A stretch of 64,000 nucleotides of DNA from Impatiens glandulifera (Eukaryota > Streptophyta > Magnoliopsida > Ericales > Balsaminaceae). A program made the position numbers and the translations under genes. Every line of letters starts with the position of its first letter. The first letter of the stretch is position 1. The stretch is from the NCBI RefSeq assembly GCF_907164915.1, contig NC_061863.1:33577133-33641132 (forward strand), written 5' to 3'. Below the pieces are notes generated by a model. It did not search any database, was not told the DNA's origin, and worked only from the letters and a program-made list of their open reading frames with translations. Shown here one piece after another: positions 20,383 to 32,028 of this stretch.

Positions 20383-20390
20383 CTTATATA
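20383..20390 (-). promoter_or_regulatory. TATA box of ORF-a
   Basis: On the minus strand AGTATATAAGATG lies ~62 bases before the ATG at 20321, followed by an A/C-rich leader. Its distance and context match the TATA box at 5774 in the family-C element. Confidence 0.6.
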
Positions 20391-20831
20391 CTAGTGGAGA
20401 AGGAACCCTATTATCCAGGTATCATTGGTGATAATGTCTATTATCCAAAGGGTAAAAGGTTTTGCATAAAATAAGCATGTCTATAGCCTAGGATGTTGGT
20501 CATAGACCTGAACCATGAAAGATATCAAATCTTCACGTCTTTTTAGGTGTGACCAGTTTACTTTGAAAAGGAAAATTTTCAGGACAGATAAGCTTAAACG
20601 CAGATAATTATTCCACTTTTGTTTGAAGTTCAAATAATCTAAGATAACCTATTTCCGAACCAGTTGGTTATCAGTCGTTCATCCCGATGCGGTTATTTGG
20701 TGCATGCACTAAATGACCGGTCGGTTTACTCTGTCTGATATACCAAGCGGTTCTTCCATAGATACCTTGAAAATTTGAAGTCCAACATTTTAGGAGGAAC
20801 TACCGGTTTTGTCTGTCCGAACCGGTTTCCC

Positions 20832-23800
20832 TTAAGCATCCTTAGGAAGGATCTGACTAATATCGGTTAAACCAAGAGTAAGTCTGAATTGAGAAAACTT
20901 AGCTTCCTGTAGAGGCTTGGTGAAGATATCGGCTACTTGTTGATCTGTCGGTACGTATTCCAACCGGATATGCTTCAGCATGACATGTTCCCGAATGAAG
21001 TGGTGCCTTATATCAATGTGCTTGGTTCTGGAGTGTAGAACCGGATTGTAGGTGATTGCTATGGCACTTGTGTTGTCACAGAAGATCGGAGACTCTTCGG
21101 CTATGACACCGAAATCCGTCAGTTGTTGTTGGATCCAAAGTAGTTGTGAACAACAGCTTCCGGACGCCAGGTATTCAGCTTCTACGGTGGATGTGGCCAC
21201 CGATGTCTGTTTCTTGCTATGCCATGAAACAAGCCTAGGAATTGGCATGTTCCGCTGGTGCTTTTTCTGTCAATCTTACAACCTGCATAGTCTGCATCTG
21301 AATAACTCGTTAGGTTAAAGGACGAATCCTTTGGATACCACAGGCCGACATCAGGTGTTCCCTTTAGGTATTTCAAGATCCTCTTTGCGGCTGTGTAGTG
21401 GGATTGTTTTGGATTGGCTTGAAATCTTCCACACACACCGACTGCAAATAGAATATCCGGTCTACTTGCTGTCAGGTATAGAAGAGAACCGATGATACCC
21501 CGGTAAGCTATTTGGTCTACCGATTGACCCTCATCATCCTTATCCAATTTAACCGATGAGCTCATTGGAGTAGCCGCTGAGGAACATGTGTCCATCCCAA
21601 ATTTCTTTAGAAGCTCCTTGGTGTATTTAGGTTGGCTTATAACGTTCCTTCTTCGAGTTGTTTAACCTGAAGACCTAGGAAGAAACTTAATTCTCCCATC
21701 ATACTCATTTCAAACTTGTTAGTCATCAGGTTCAAAAATTTATCACATAGCTTAGGATCGGTTGAACCGAAGATGATATCATCTACATATATTTGAACAA
21801 GTAGGATATGTTCCTTCTTTTCAAATTTGAACAACGTTTTGTCCACCGAACCGATGGTGAAGTCATGTTCTAACAAAAATGCGGTTAATGTATCATACCA
21901 GGCTCTAGGTGCTTGCTTTAGACCGTATAAAGCTTTATTTAGCCGGTATACATGGTTTGGAAATTCAGCACTTTTGAAACCGGGTGGTTGTTCAACATAC
22001 ACCTCTTCACGTAAGTCACCATTCAAAAATGCACTTTTAACATCCATTTGGAAAACCTTAAAGTTTTTGAATGCAGCAAAGGCTAGAAAAATCCTAATAG
22101 CTTCAATCCTAGCTACAGGGGCAAATGATTCTTCAAAATCAATGCCTTCTTCCTGTTTGTAACCTTGTGCCACTAATCTGGCTTTGTTCCTCGTGACCAA
22201 ACCGTCTTCATTGAGTTTGTTTCTAAATACCCATCTTGTTCCTATGACCGGTTGATCTTTCGGTCTAGGGACTAGGTACCAAACTTTGTTACTCTCAAAC
22301 TGGTTTAGCTCTTCTTGCATTCCCAAGATTCAATCCGGATCTGACAATGCTTCATCTATTCTTTTCGGCTCAATCTGGGATATAAATGCGGAATTAAAGT
22401 ATTCCTCCAGAAGTTGACACCAAGTTCGAACAGGTTCTGAAGGATCACCTATAATTTGCTCACGAGGATGTTTGGTGTTCCTTTTGAAATTCGGTTCAGG
22501 GATGTCTACCAGATTACCGTTTGTTTGATCAAGGCTAGACATGTCGGTAGGCTGAACAGGATTGTCAGACCGACCGACTTCCTCGGTTTGGACCGAAGTG
22601 TTAGCTTCCTGTCTTGGGACAGCTTGATCCGGCGGGGTTTCAATATTACCCATCTGGTCATGGACAAACCGCCTGAAAACCGGAACTTCATCTTCACTAT
22701 CAGAATGGATATTGTTGTTTTCCAATCTGTTGTGTAGATCAAAGCATGATGCAATATTACTTTCAACCGATTCATCGAAAACCACTTGAAGTGATTCCTC
22801 CATGGTTAAAGTTCTATTGTTATACACACTATATGCCTTACTCACTGCTGAGTAACCTAACATGATCCCAGTATCGATTTTTGCATCAAAAGCAAAAAGA
22901 TAGGTTTTACCATTTATATGTATATAGCACTTACAACCGAAAATCTTAAGGTACTTAAGGTTTGGAACCCTGTTAAAATAAACCTCATACGGTGTTTTGT
23001 TATGAAACTTGTTAATCAGAGACCGGTTTTGTGTATAACATGAAGTGTTGATAGCCTCGGCCCAAAATTTCTGAGCAATGCCCGAATCGGCTATCATGGA
23101 CCGTGCGGCTTCCTTGAGAGTCCGGTTTCTTCTCTCGGCCAAGCCATTTTGTTGAGGAGTCCTAGCACTAGACAACTCGTGTCTAATACCGGATTCATCA
23201 AGAAATGCGGTTAAAGTACTATTGGTGAATTCGGTACCTCTATCACTTCTAATGCTATTAATGCGAGTTGATTTTTCATTTTGCAATCGTTTAAGTAGTG
23301 TGATCAAGTTTGATGCAGTTTCACGTTTGGATGGAATATTACCCATGTGTACCTAGAATAATCATCAATAACTACCATGGTGTAAAGCATACCTCCTAGA
23401 CTAATGACCTGAATCGGTCCAAATAAATCCATGTGAAGAAGATCTAAGCATCGGTTAGATTGGATATTTCCTTTGCTTTTAAAGGTTGACTTAGTTTGCT
23501 TACCCATTTGATATGCTTAACAAACCTTATCCTTGTTAAATACTATGTCAGGAATACCTTCAACTAGCTTCTTACCGCGAATGTAGTTTAATGTTTTCAT
23601 GTTTAGATGGTTTAGTCTCTTATACCACAACCAGGTTTGATTAGTCTTAGCTATCATGCATATAGGGTACTACTCTACCTTAGTTTTCCAGTCTACTTTG
23701 TAGATATTTCCTAACCTATTCCCGGTTAGTAGTGTGATGCCTTGAGAGTTCTTAACTAAGCATGCATGTTTAAGAAATTCTACTGTGTATCCAGCATCAC

Positions 23801-24059
23801 ACATTTGACTAATGCTTAGCAGGTTAAAACGTAGGTTTTCAACTAGAAGTACGTTATCAATAGTTAAGTTACCATGGACAATCTTACCCTTGCCCACAGT
23901 TCTACCTTTTGAGTTGTCACCGAAGGTAATTAGAGCACCGGTTTCTATTCTGATGTCGGTTAGCAGGTTGTTGTTCTCGGTCATATGCCTGAAGCAACCG
24001 CTATCCAAGTATCATTCAGAGTTTCCTAGCCGTTTCTTTAAATCCTGCAAAATGTACAT
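20832..24059 (-). pseudogene. pol of element A (protease, integrase, RT, RNase H; broken)
   Basis: Pol begins at its own ATG (24059-24057), 25 bases after the gag stop and in the +1 frame. The protease motif reads LDSGC, but the preceding tryptophan codon is TGA. The pre-integrase region and integrase follow: HMDLFGPIQVISLGG, VVIDDYSRYTW, RSDRGTEF, TPQQNGLAERRNRTLKEAAR and KFWAEAINTSCYTQNRSL. RT is the best preserved block (22326-21637: [40 protein letters not shown]). RNase H runs 21595-20832 (TVEAEYLASGSCCSQ, FTKPLQEAKF). Lesions seen: stops near 24012, 23670 and 22332, and frameshifts near 23330, 21640 and 21240. The 5' part also has a stop near 23510. Non-functional as it stands. Confidence 0.88.
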
Positions 24060-24084
24060 ATTTACAACTATTTGGTACCCACAT

Positions 24085-25923
24085 TCACTTGGGTCCACAT
24101 GCGATTAGTCCATTGGGTATCCAAACCTTGACAAACCGGACAACCTTCTTTGCTAAGGTCTTAACCGTTCTTTTGGCACTCGGTTTTGGGTATCTAGGTT
24201 TTTCTACGAAAGTCTTAAATGAGGGTGATTTGTAATTTGTCCTACGCGGTCGATGATTGCCTTTCCTATTTTTGAGCAGGTCTGCTTTTCTTTTCTCAGG
24301 GTCAAGCCATTTCTCAGAGGCGGTTGGACCAACATAGTTGTAATTTAGTTTTTCTTCCGTATAATATGCGGTCAATTCTTCTTCAGCGGTCAAGGAGCTT
24401 TTGATGAATCTTATAAGAGGAAGGTTACTCCTTGTAAACCTTACTTTCTCTACGGGTTTTTGGTCTTTAGATCTATCCTTTGTGTATCCTAAGCTGAACA
24501 TGCAAAAAGGATGTCTGTAATGACTACACATTTTCTTTACCATGTCACTAGATCTCTTATATGCGGCCATCTTATACTTGAGTCGGGCATTTTCTTCTTT
24601 GGTCAGTTCTTTAGCTGGTTCACTAGACTGTTCGGTCCTAAGTGGTGATTCAGGTTCTAACTCGGTTTCTATGCTAGGGATTTCATCAGGTTCTATGACC
24701 TCTGGTTCGGTTAGAACAGGTATTTCCGGTTCTTTCGGAATGGGTACTATAGGATCGGTTCTAAAATTGATTTGCTTAGGTAACATGAATAGTAGGTTCT
24801 TATATTCTTCTACCATGTCATTCAATGCATTATATATCTCATCTTTAGTAAATTCTTCACAAGGAGAGTCAAATACCTGTTCCTCATTTGCCATGAGGCA
24901 TGTAAGTTCATCATCACTGTCATTGTGAGCCCATAAGCTTCCTCCATCATCGGCTATCAGTGCTTTCTAAACCACACTTCCTTCACTGGTTTGTTGATAA
25001 TTATTTCGGTTATCACCGGTTTGATGATAGTTGTTTCGGTTATTTTGGTAATCCGGTTTCCGGTCATCCCTCCTCGGTTTTCTGCATTCCCACATGAAAT
25101 GTCCCAAACAGTTACAGTTATAACACCTTACATTGGATTTATCACCATAGTTGTAGTTTGTTGGTTGGCTTCTTTTCATGAACCTCCCAAACTTTTGTGC
25201 AAGCATTGCCATGGCATCCTCTGTGAACTGTTAGGCGGTTCTAATCGGTGCAGGTGTAGGAGCAACCGGTTCTGTGGATGTGATCAGTGCTCTGGTTGAG
25301 GTTGATGCCGAGACTTCTTCTTCAGTCCTAGATCTCATTTTGAACTCATATGCCTTAAGATCTTCGAATACATCATGCAGCTTCATCTTACTTAGGTAGT
25401 TTGATTCCCTCATCACCATTGTCTTTATGTCCCACGCACTTGGAAGAGATCTCAAAGCTTTCATGATGACCTCCTTGTTGTCATACCTCTTGCCAAGAGT
25501 TGCTAGTTCATCTAACACACCAGTGAACCGGTCACTGTACTCTTTCATTGTTTCTCCCGATTTCATCTTGATGCTTTCAAACTTCTGAGTAGCTACCATC
25601 ACCTTGTTTTCCTTTGTTCTTTCATTTCCCTCAAAGATCTGAATAACCGTGTCCCATGTCTCCTTCGCGGTTTTGTAATCTCTGATCTTGCAGTATGTGT
25701 TTCTGTCCACACTATTGGACATCCGGTTTCTAGCATGGTTGTCCAGGTTATTTCTTCTCCTATCTTCAGCTGTCCATTCTTTTCTGTCCTTATCAATGAT
25801 TATCGGTCCTTCGGCCAGAATGGATTCCATCTCATCATCCAAGGTGATTAGATGTAGGTGCATGCGTGCCTTCCAGTTGGCAAAGTCATCACCTTCTAGC
25901 ATTGGTGGCCTATCGAAAGACAT
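24085..25923 (-). pseudogene. gag of element A (two in-frame stops)
   Basis: Gag runs from MSFDRPPMLEGDDFANWK at 25923 to GLIACGPK plus TGA at 24087-24085, 613 codons with its stop. It contains the copia gag core (WDTVIQIFEGNERTKENK, IKTMVMRESNYLSKMKLHD), a CCHC zinc knuckle CYNCNCLGHFMWEC (~25120) and a C-terminal region ending VWIPNGLI. Premature stops are TAA at 25233-25231 and TAG at 24969-24967; otherwise the frame is continuous. Gag assembles the particle and the knuckle binds RNA. The final stop sits at the same GP[KN]-stop position in all four gag genes of the window, so it is taken as the genuine end rather than a lesion. Confidence 0.88.
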
Positions 25924-25948
25924 GCTTGCTTGAGTATTGAAACTAACT

Positions 25949-25960
25949 GCTCTGATACCA
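25949..25960 (-). other. Primer binding site of element A
   Basis: The plus strand GCTCTGATACCA is the reverse complement of TGGTATCAGAGC, a perfect initiator-Met PBS, two bases from the 5' LTR. Confidence 0.9.
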
Positions 25961-25962
25961 AT

Positions 25963-27250
25963 TGTTAGGATCTAGGTCGCTGTTGGAGGACCGGGGTTGG
26001 ACCGGTTAGCGGGTTTCACACAAAAGGTGGTGATTAATCCTGTTAGAGATTAACACCGGGGTTTCAATACTACACAAACTGTCACAAACCCTTGAACTAG
26101 GTTCAAGCGCGGAAGAGGTTTGTTTCAGGTTGAAGCAACACACTTGTATGATAGGCAGAACCGGTTTTGGATGATATAGGTTTGAAAGTTGATGGGTCGG
26201 TTTTTGTAACCTGGTGATTCGGTTTGGATAGAGTCAAGTATGTTAGAGCGGTGTAGGTAAGTTAGTGTAGGTCGGTTAGAAAATGGAACCGGCAGAAAGT
26301 AATAACAAGACAGATTTTATGGATGTTCGGAGATAATACTCCTACGTCACCCCTTCCTCTCGAAACCGCGAGAAGGATATTCACTAAGGAATACAAATAC
26401 AATCCGATCGAGGCTTATTTTCTGCTCGATAACACCCTTACAATTTACACCGAAATTGTAAAATACACACATCAACTTTAGCACTTAGGCTTTCTCTAGA
26501 GATAGAACACACTATTTTCACTTGTAAATTAAATGCTCGCTATATTGCTTGTGTCCCACTTTGTCCCACGTTTACTCTTCTTCAGTTTCTCCTTTTATAG
26601 GTGAAATATGCCAACGGTCATATTTCACTTTCTTGAATCTGATTGGCTATGCAGAGGTTCAGTGATTCAGACTCTGCGGTCATCTGTTCAGACCTGGCGG
26701 TCAACTCTGTAGACTTTGCAGTCTGTTCTTCCGGTGTGTAAGACAAACCTACTAGGTTTGTCTTTTACTCAATGTGATAACTGTTGGTTAGACAGTTGTC
26801 TGTACTTGGAAGATTGCCTCTGATTTATCCTGAAAGTGGAAAGATCCTGTAGGACTGTTTTCTGCAGCTTGCAGACTTTCCTCAGACTTGTATAGATATG
26901 GAAATGTTCAGTCTGTTCCTTTAGTATCATACTCAACAGATACCCGGATTGTCTTCTTATACTGGTCAGTTATTTGACTTAACCGAATGGCTTCCGGTGT
27001 GATTGGTTTAACCGGACAGCTTCCGGTTATTCCTTTGCCTTGTGGTTGATCGGCTGTCTGATGTTTCCGGTTTTTAGCTTTGGTCGATCCTTTCTTTGTG
27101 CGGTCATGTTCCGAATGTCCTGGTCGGTTTAATGGCTTGACTGGTTAATCTTCTTTACCGGTCCATTTCTTTGTCCGGTCCGGTTACTTGTTCCTGCATG
27201 GAAGGTTTATTTATGTTAAGTTCTGTGAACCGGTCTAATTTTATCTAACA
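25963..27250 (-). repeat. 5' LTR of element A
   Basis: 1288 bp, TG...CA, same features as the partner at 13539. On the minus strand the promoter has TATAAAAGGAG at ~26597-26590, next to an inverted repeat around AACGG. Confidence 0.93.
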
Positions 27251-28971
27251 AAAAATATATTTAAATTAATTAAATTATTTTATATTTTAAATAATTATCT
27301 ATTAAATATATATAAATATTCATTTCAAATCACTAACACATTTATGTAAAAATATTTATACGTTCATATAAAAGTATTTATGCTTTCATGTAAGTCTGCA
27401 AAAAATAAAAATAAAATGAAACAATTGCTACCTGGTGAGGCTTACTTCACTAGGTATTTACAGCGCTCAAAAAAGTGAAACAAGTACTACCTAGTGAAGC
27501 TTGCTTCACTAGGTATTTACAACGCTCAAAGTAGTGAAACAAGCACTATCAGATGATGCTTGCTTCACTAAGTATTTGCAGCGCTGATAGGAGTGAACCA
27601 AACTTCACTAGATATTTAAATGAATTTATTTTAATTATTTTATATTTTATATCATTGTATATTAAATATATATATATATATATATATAAAACAACATGTT
27701 CAAAAATTTCTGTAATATATTTAAATAAATTTGTAAAACAAAATATTTTAAAATTCAGTTGTATGATATTTAAATAAATTTATTTTAAATATTTTATATA
27801 ATTTTATATTAAATATAAATAAATATTCATGTAAAACCACTAACACATTTATGTAAAAATATTTATACGTTCATGTAAAAACATTTAATGCTTTCATGTA
27901 AATCTGTAAAAGAATAAAAAAGGAAATAAGCGCTACCTGGTGAGGCTTGCTTCACTGGGTATTTACAACGCTCAAATGAATGAAACAAGCACTACCTAGT
28001 GAATCTTTCTTCACGAGGTATTTACAGCGCTCAAAAGAGTGAAACAAGCGATACCTTGTGAGACTTGTTTCACTAAATATTTGCAGCGCTGATAGAAGTG
28101 AACAAAACTTCACTAGGTATTTACATTTGTAAGATATTTATATGAATTTGTTTTAATTATGTTATATTTTATATGATTAAATATTAAATATATATATATA
28201 TATATATAACAACATGTTCAAAAATTTATATAATATATTTAAATAAATTTGAAAACAAAATATTTTAAAATTTATTTGTAAGATATTTAAATAAATTTAT
28301 TTTAAATATTTTATATTTTATATGATTATATATTAAATATATATAAATGTTTATATAAAACCACTTACACATTTATGTAAAAACATTTATACGTTAATGT
28401 AAAATCATTTATGCTTTTTTGTAAGTCTGTAATAAAATTAAAAATGAAACAAGTGCTACCTGGAGAGGCTTGCTTGATTGGGTATTTACAGCGCTCAAAG
28501 GAGTGAAACAAGCATTACCCGGTGAAGCTTGCTTCACTAGGTATTTACAATGCTCAAAGGAGTGAAACAAGCGCTACCTAGTGAGGCTTGATTCACTAAA
28601 TATTTGCAGCACTGATAGAAGTGAAGCAAACTTCACTAGGTATTTACATTTCTAAGATATTTAAATGAATTTTCTTTAATTATTTTATATTTTATATGAT
28701 TATATATTAAATATTAAATATATATATATATAACAACATGTTCAAAAATTTCCATAATATATTTAAATAAATTTGTAAAACAAAATATTTTAAAACTTAT
28801 TTGTAAGATATTTAAATAAATTTATTTTAAATATTTTATATGATTATATATTAAATATATATAAATGTTAATGTAAAACCACTAATACATTTATGTAAAA
28901 ACATTTATACGTTCATGTAAAAGAATTTATACTTTCATGTAAGTTTGCAAAAGAATAATAAAATGAACAAG
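27251..28971. repeat. Satellite with ~510-bp higher-order unit containing hairpin subunits
   Basis: The start word GCTACCTGG recurs at 27427, 27932 and 28454 (steps of 505 and 522). Each unit has three ~60-bp subunits (CTACCT-AGTGAAGC-TT-GCTTCACT-AGGTATTTACAGCGCTC), then ~330 bases of A/T. The subunits carry inverted repeats: the best has 12-base arms ACCTAGTGAAGC and GCTTCACTAGGT around TT, near 27491-27516. The array continues to the left of element A (13379-13538 and traces near 13120), so A inserted in it. It stops abruptly at an LTR fragment. Confidence 0.85.
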
Positions 28972-29460
28972 ATTGTAAGTAGCTAAGTGTTGTGATCATT
29001 CTCGATCTAAGTCTATTATGTAATTCACATACTGTTCTTTCTGTGTGAAATTTCAGTATTGTAAGTTGAACAAGATTTGTCTGTTCAACAGAGTGTTAAC
29101 TAAAAGTTCAAAACAGACAGATTTTAAATCCTGTGTATCTGACTGGGTTTGTGTAGTGTCTATACAAATCAAATCCTTCGAGTGAAAAAACTTTTGGAAA
29201 CAGAAGAAGGGGTGACATTTATCTCCGAACATACATAAAACTCGGTGTGTATTTATTTTCCACATTTTTCAATCATATATCCGCTGCTTCATATCGAGCA
29301 AGAATTTCCGCACTTGAAGTTGTTCAAGAGAGCTTGCAAAGATTTGTGAAGAATAGAAACAAATTCTTAATCTTTACCAGGATTAAAATCGAATTGAAAG
29401 TGTCTTAAGGTGTCAACTATATTCAGACCCCCCTCTCTATAGTTGACACCGATCCTATCA
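28972..29460 (+). repeat. Sirevirus-like LTR fragment (3' part), plus strand
   Basis: It contains GAAGAAGGGGTGACATTTATC, then CTCCGAACATACATAAA, and ends CCGATCCTATCA, as the B LTRs do. The U3 part is missing: the left side joins the satellite directly. No primer site follows, so this is a truncated LTR beside gypsy sequence. Confidence 0.7.
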
Positions 29461-30419
29461 AAAATCAATTAAAGCTACCTCATTCCCATGTCGTTTTCGA
29501 AGAAAGGAAAAGACAAAAATACATTAGGTAACCACTACCTGGAAGAAGCAATTGTCTCAAGGCGAGCCCAATTAAGTCTTCGCAAACTAATATAGGTACA
29601 ACCAATTGTACCAAAACCACATATCCAAAGGCACCTAGACCTCATAGTGTCTTTGATGACCTAGGAATATTTTAAGTCAAGTGATGAAGATTCTTCAAAA
29701 ATTAAATCTCATCAAAAACCATTCTCCAAGAACAGACATAAAATTCTTGATAAAGTATGAGAATGCTTAGTGTGACTATCACCAAGCAAAGGGCCGTGCT
29801 ACAAACTGTTGTAGCACCTTCAAACACCTGTTCCAGAACTTGATTGATCAAAACATGATAGTCAAGCCTTAAATAGCAAAGAATCTTCTATTGGATCACA
29901 AAGTCAATATGTTAACTACTAACAAAGCATCTCTTGACTCCAATGTGTTATTGGAACTCATCCATGACACCGAACCAGAGATCAACATGATTGATTCCTA
30001 GCCCAAAAAGAAGTTCAAAACCCACTACGGTGAAACTTCTGAAGGGTGGAAGTAAAAAACGATTTCCCACATTTACGCCCCGATAGACATTGCGACGACA
30101 TATGGTGGAACGAATTTCCATCCAACTTTCATGAAAACTATACCGGAAAATGTTCCATCCACCTCTAACTTCCTATAGGAACCAAAGTGGAAAATGAGCC
30201 TAGAGTTGATAACCCAAGAGACGGCCCCTTGAATCAACTGGAAAGGATAAATGCCAACATTTCCATCAAGGAAATCTCAATTTACTCTATCGAGCACAGT
30301 TCTTAATGAGTTAAGAAATGTCAATATCCTTAAAACACCACCCTTGAAGAACTAGTAGGTATCATATCCGCTAGTTCTCAACATAACATGACCGGCTTTG
30401 AAGACATGGATCTTCTATA

Positions 30420-30720
30420 AGTCGAATCAAACCATGACAAGGCCCTCTAAATTTCTTTGCAAATGGGGGAAAGATCATTTTGATGGCCTTGATATACAAT
30501 GGATTCGCTCTTAACATATATTCTTGAGGGACTCTAGAGAAGTTGGGAATATCCCGATACATGATCATACCATGTAACCTGTGTGTTATAGGTATTCGAC
30601 AATATTGACCGTGAGATAATGGGTTGCCTCAAGTGCACCGTCGAAGTGGCTAGCATACCTTTCAAAGTTGACTTTTGTGTAATTAACATACAACCTTCCT
30701 ATAATTTAAACTTACGTTCC
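30420..30720 (+). pseudogene. Gypsy aspartic protease remnant
   Basis: In shifting frames one reads LMALIYNGFALNIY (usual VLVDNGSALNV), TLEKLGISRYMI, and then DREIMGCLKCTVEVASIPFK and VDFCVINIQPSYNLNL. Together they match the plant gypsy protease and its flank. The catalytic D is replaced (YNG instead of DNG), and stops and shifts make it dead. Confidence 0.65.
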
Positions 30721-31619
30721 TTGCCAACGACCAAGTGATCACAATCAACGATACAACTGACACCACAACAGTAATTGGGTCTACCCATATTGACACACCT
30801 GAGATTAAATTAAGCGTATTCGAGATATGTCCAATCCTTTCAGAAGGTACATACTCATCCAAACACTCTAACTTTAGTATGTTTAGAATCCCCTCGATTA
30901 GAATGATGCATATAATTGGATATTTCCCTAGTATAGGCTTAGGCCTAGATGCCAATGACATGCCATCATTCCTGCAACCATGAAGATGGATCATCACAGT
31001 CTAGGATACATCCCTACTGGATTTGAAGAAATTCGCAAGAAAATAATATCTAAACGACACATAGTTGTTTCACCAACCTTGAATGGACAGTTCATCCGTG
31101 AGAGACAAAGTAATATATGCTTTATCTTCCCCAAATCCTAACCAATCTAGATTTATAAAGACGTTTTCCAGGTGTCGAAATCTTTTCAGATTGTCCTCAA
31201 AATCCTAAGCCTTCTGTTTGCGTGATTAGGAAAATAATGGACTATTGGTGCAACGCCTTGGAAAATATGGCTCGGACTACCAAGACAGATGAACCAGCTG
31301 AGGAACCCAACTCTACCAGTTTCTAAGAAACTTATTCTCTTTCATCCGTCGATACTGTGATCGACAAAAGTACAACTCTTTTTCCTCTCTTGTGTAGAGA
31401 TATTACAAATTATGTACATTGTAAGAAACCTAAGAACAATTATCTTGTCATATCATCTTTTTTCATGTAAAAAACCCCTCGATGTAACACAAGAAGTAGA
31501 CTTTGAATCTATGAGTAAAAATGAGCTTTCCTTTTACTCTGAATTGACTTCGTAATCAAACACTTCCTAAAAACCAAGGAAGAGATTGTCTCCACAGCGG
31601 AAAAAATAATCGAAATTAA

Positions 31620-32025
31620 TTTAAACATAGCCAATTATCCTGTTGAGCTATTGAAAGCCAACACATACATCTTCTCCTGGTCATAAAAGGACATGCTAGG
31701 CATTGATCCAAAGATCATAAGATATCAAATTTCTCTATATTCTAACACTAAGCCAGTAAAGAAAAAGCTTAGACGGGTGAAAGAGGAAGTCATGAACAAA
31801 ATCTGAGAAGAAGTATGAAAGCAATTTGAAGCTCAATTTCTCGAGGTATTTGAATATCCTACCTAGATAACTAACAAAGTTCCCATCCTGAAAAAAGACG
31901 GGAAAATACGTGTGTGCCTAGATTATAATAATATGAATAAGGTAGTCCTAAAGATAACTTCCCGCAACCTTACATCGACATACTGGTTGATCATGTTGTC
32001 AGTAAGATTTGTAGGATAAAACCTA
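31620..32025 (+). pseudogene. Gypsy reverse transcriptase N-terminal remnant
   Basis: Readable pieces are MLGIDPKIIRYQI, KPVKKKLRRVKEEVMNKI, QFLEVFEYPT, ITNKVPILKKDGKIRVCLDY and, after a frameshift, PQPYIDILVDHVVSK. They follow the standard order of the plant gypsy RT (LDP..V.H, KQK.RR, NVVPVKKKDGK.R.CVDYRDLN, PLPHIDQLVD). Stops occur inside. The catalytic YIDD part is not present: sequence switches to an LTR fragment at ~32029. Confidence 0.8.
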
Positions 32026-32028
32026 ATA

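Larger units (their letters stand above)
13539..27250 (-). mobile_element. Complete Sirevirus-like Ty1/copia element A (13.7 kb)
   Basis: Two 1288-bp LTRs begin TGTTAGGATC and end TATCTAACA on the plus strand. They are flanked by AAAAA on both sides (13534-13538 and 27251-27255). Read on the minus strand, the order is 5' LTR, PBS, gag, pol, three extra ORFs (a, b, c), duplicated PPT and 3' LTR. The RT signature ([15 protein letters not shown]) and the env-position ORFs place it with SIRE/Maximus Sireviruses. 13.7 kb is long for Ty1/copia, mainly because of ~6 kb of downstream cargo. The first ~218 aligned LTR bases show about seven differences by eye, so the insertion is not very recent. Confidence 0.93.
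29461..32028 (+). mobile_element. Ty3/gypsy element, first part (gag debris, protease, start of RT)
   Basis: This plus-strand element continues beyond the B1 insertion at 53904. Frames are broken throughout. 29461-30330 is presumed gag region, without a firm motif. Protease and RT remnants are listed separately. The wording of the motifs (DREIMG, KKDGKIRVCLDY) is that of large plant gypsy elements of the Tat or Athila kind. Confidence 0.75.

Noticed and set aside
24057..24084. A possible spliced intron between gag and pol (GTAAAT...TTTTGCAG)
   Set aside because: It would be only 21 bases, too short for a plant intron, and its removal would not change the frame.
30683..30997. 104-codon minus-strand ORF in the gypsy region
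   Set aside because: It lies opposite recognisable protease-flank sequence on the plus strand.
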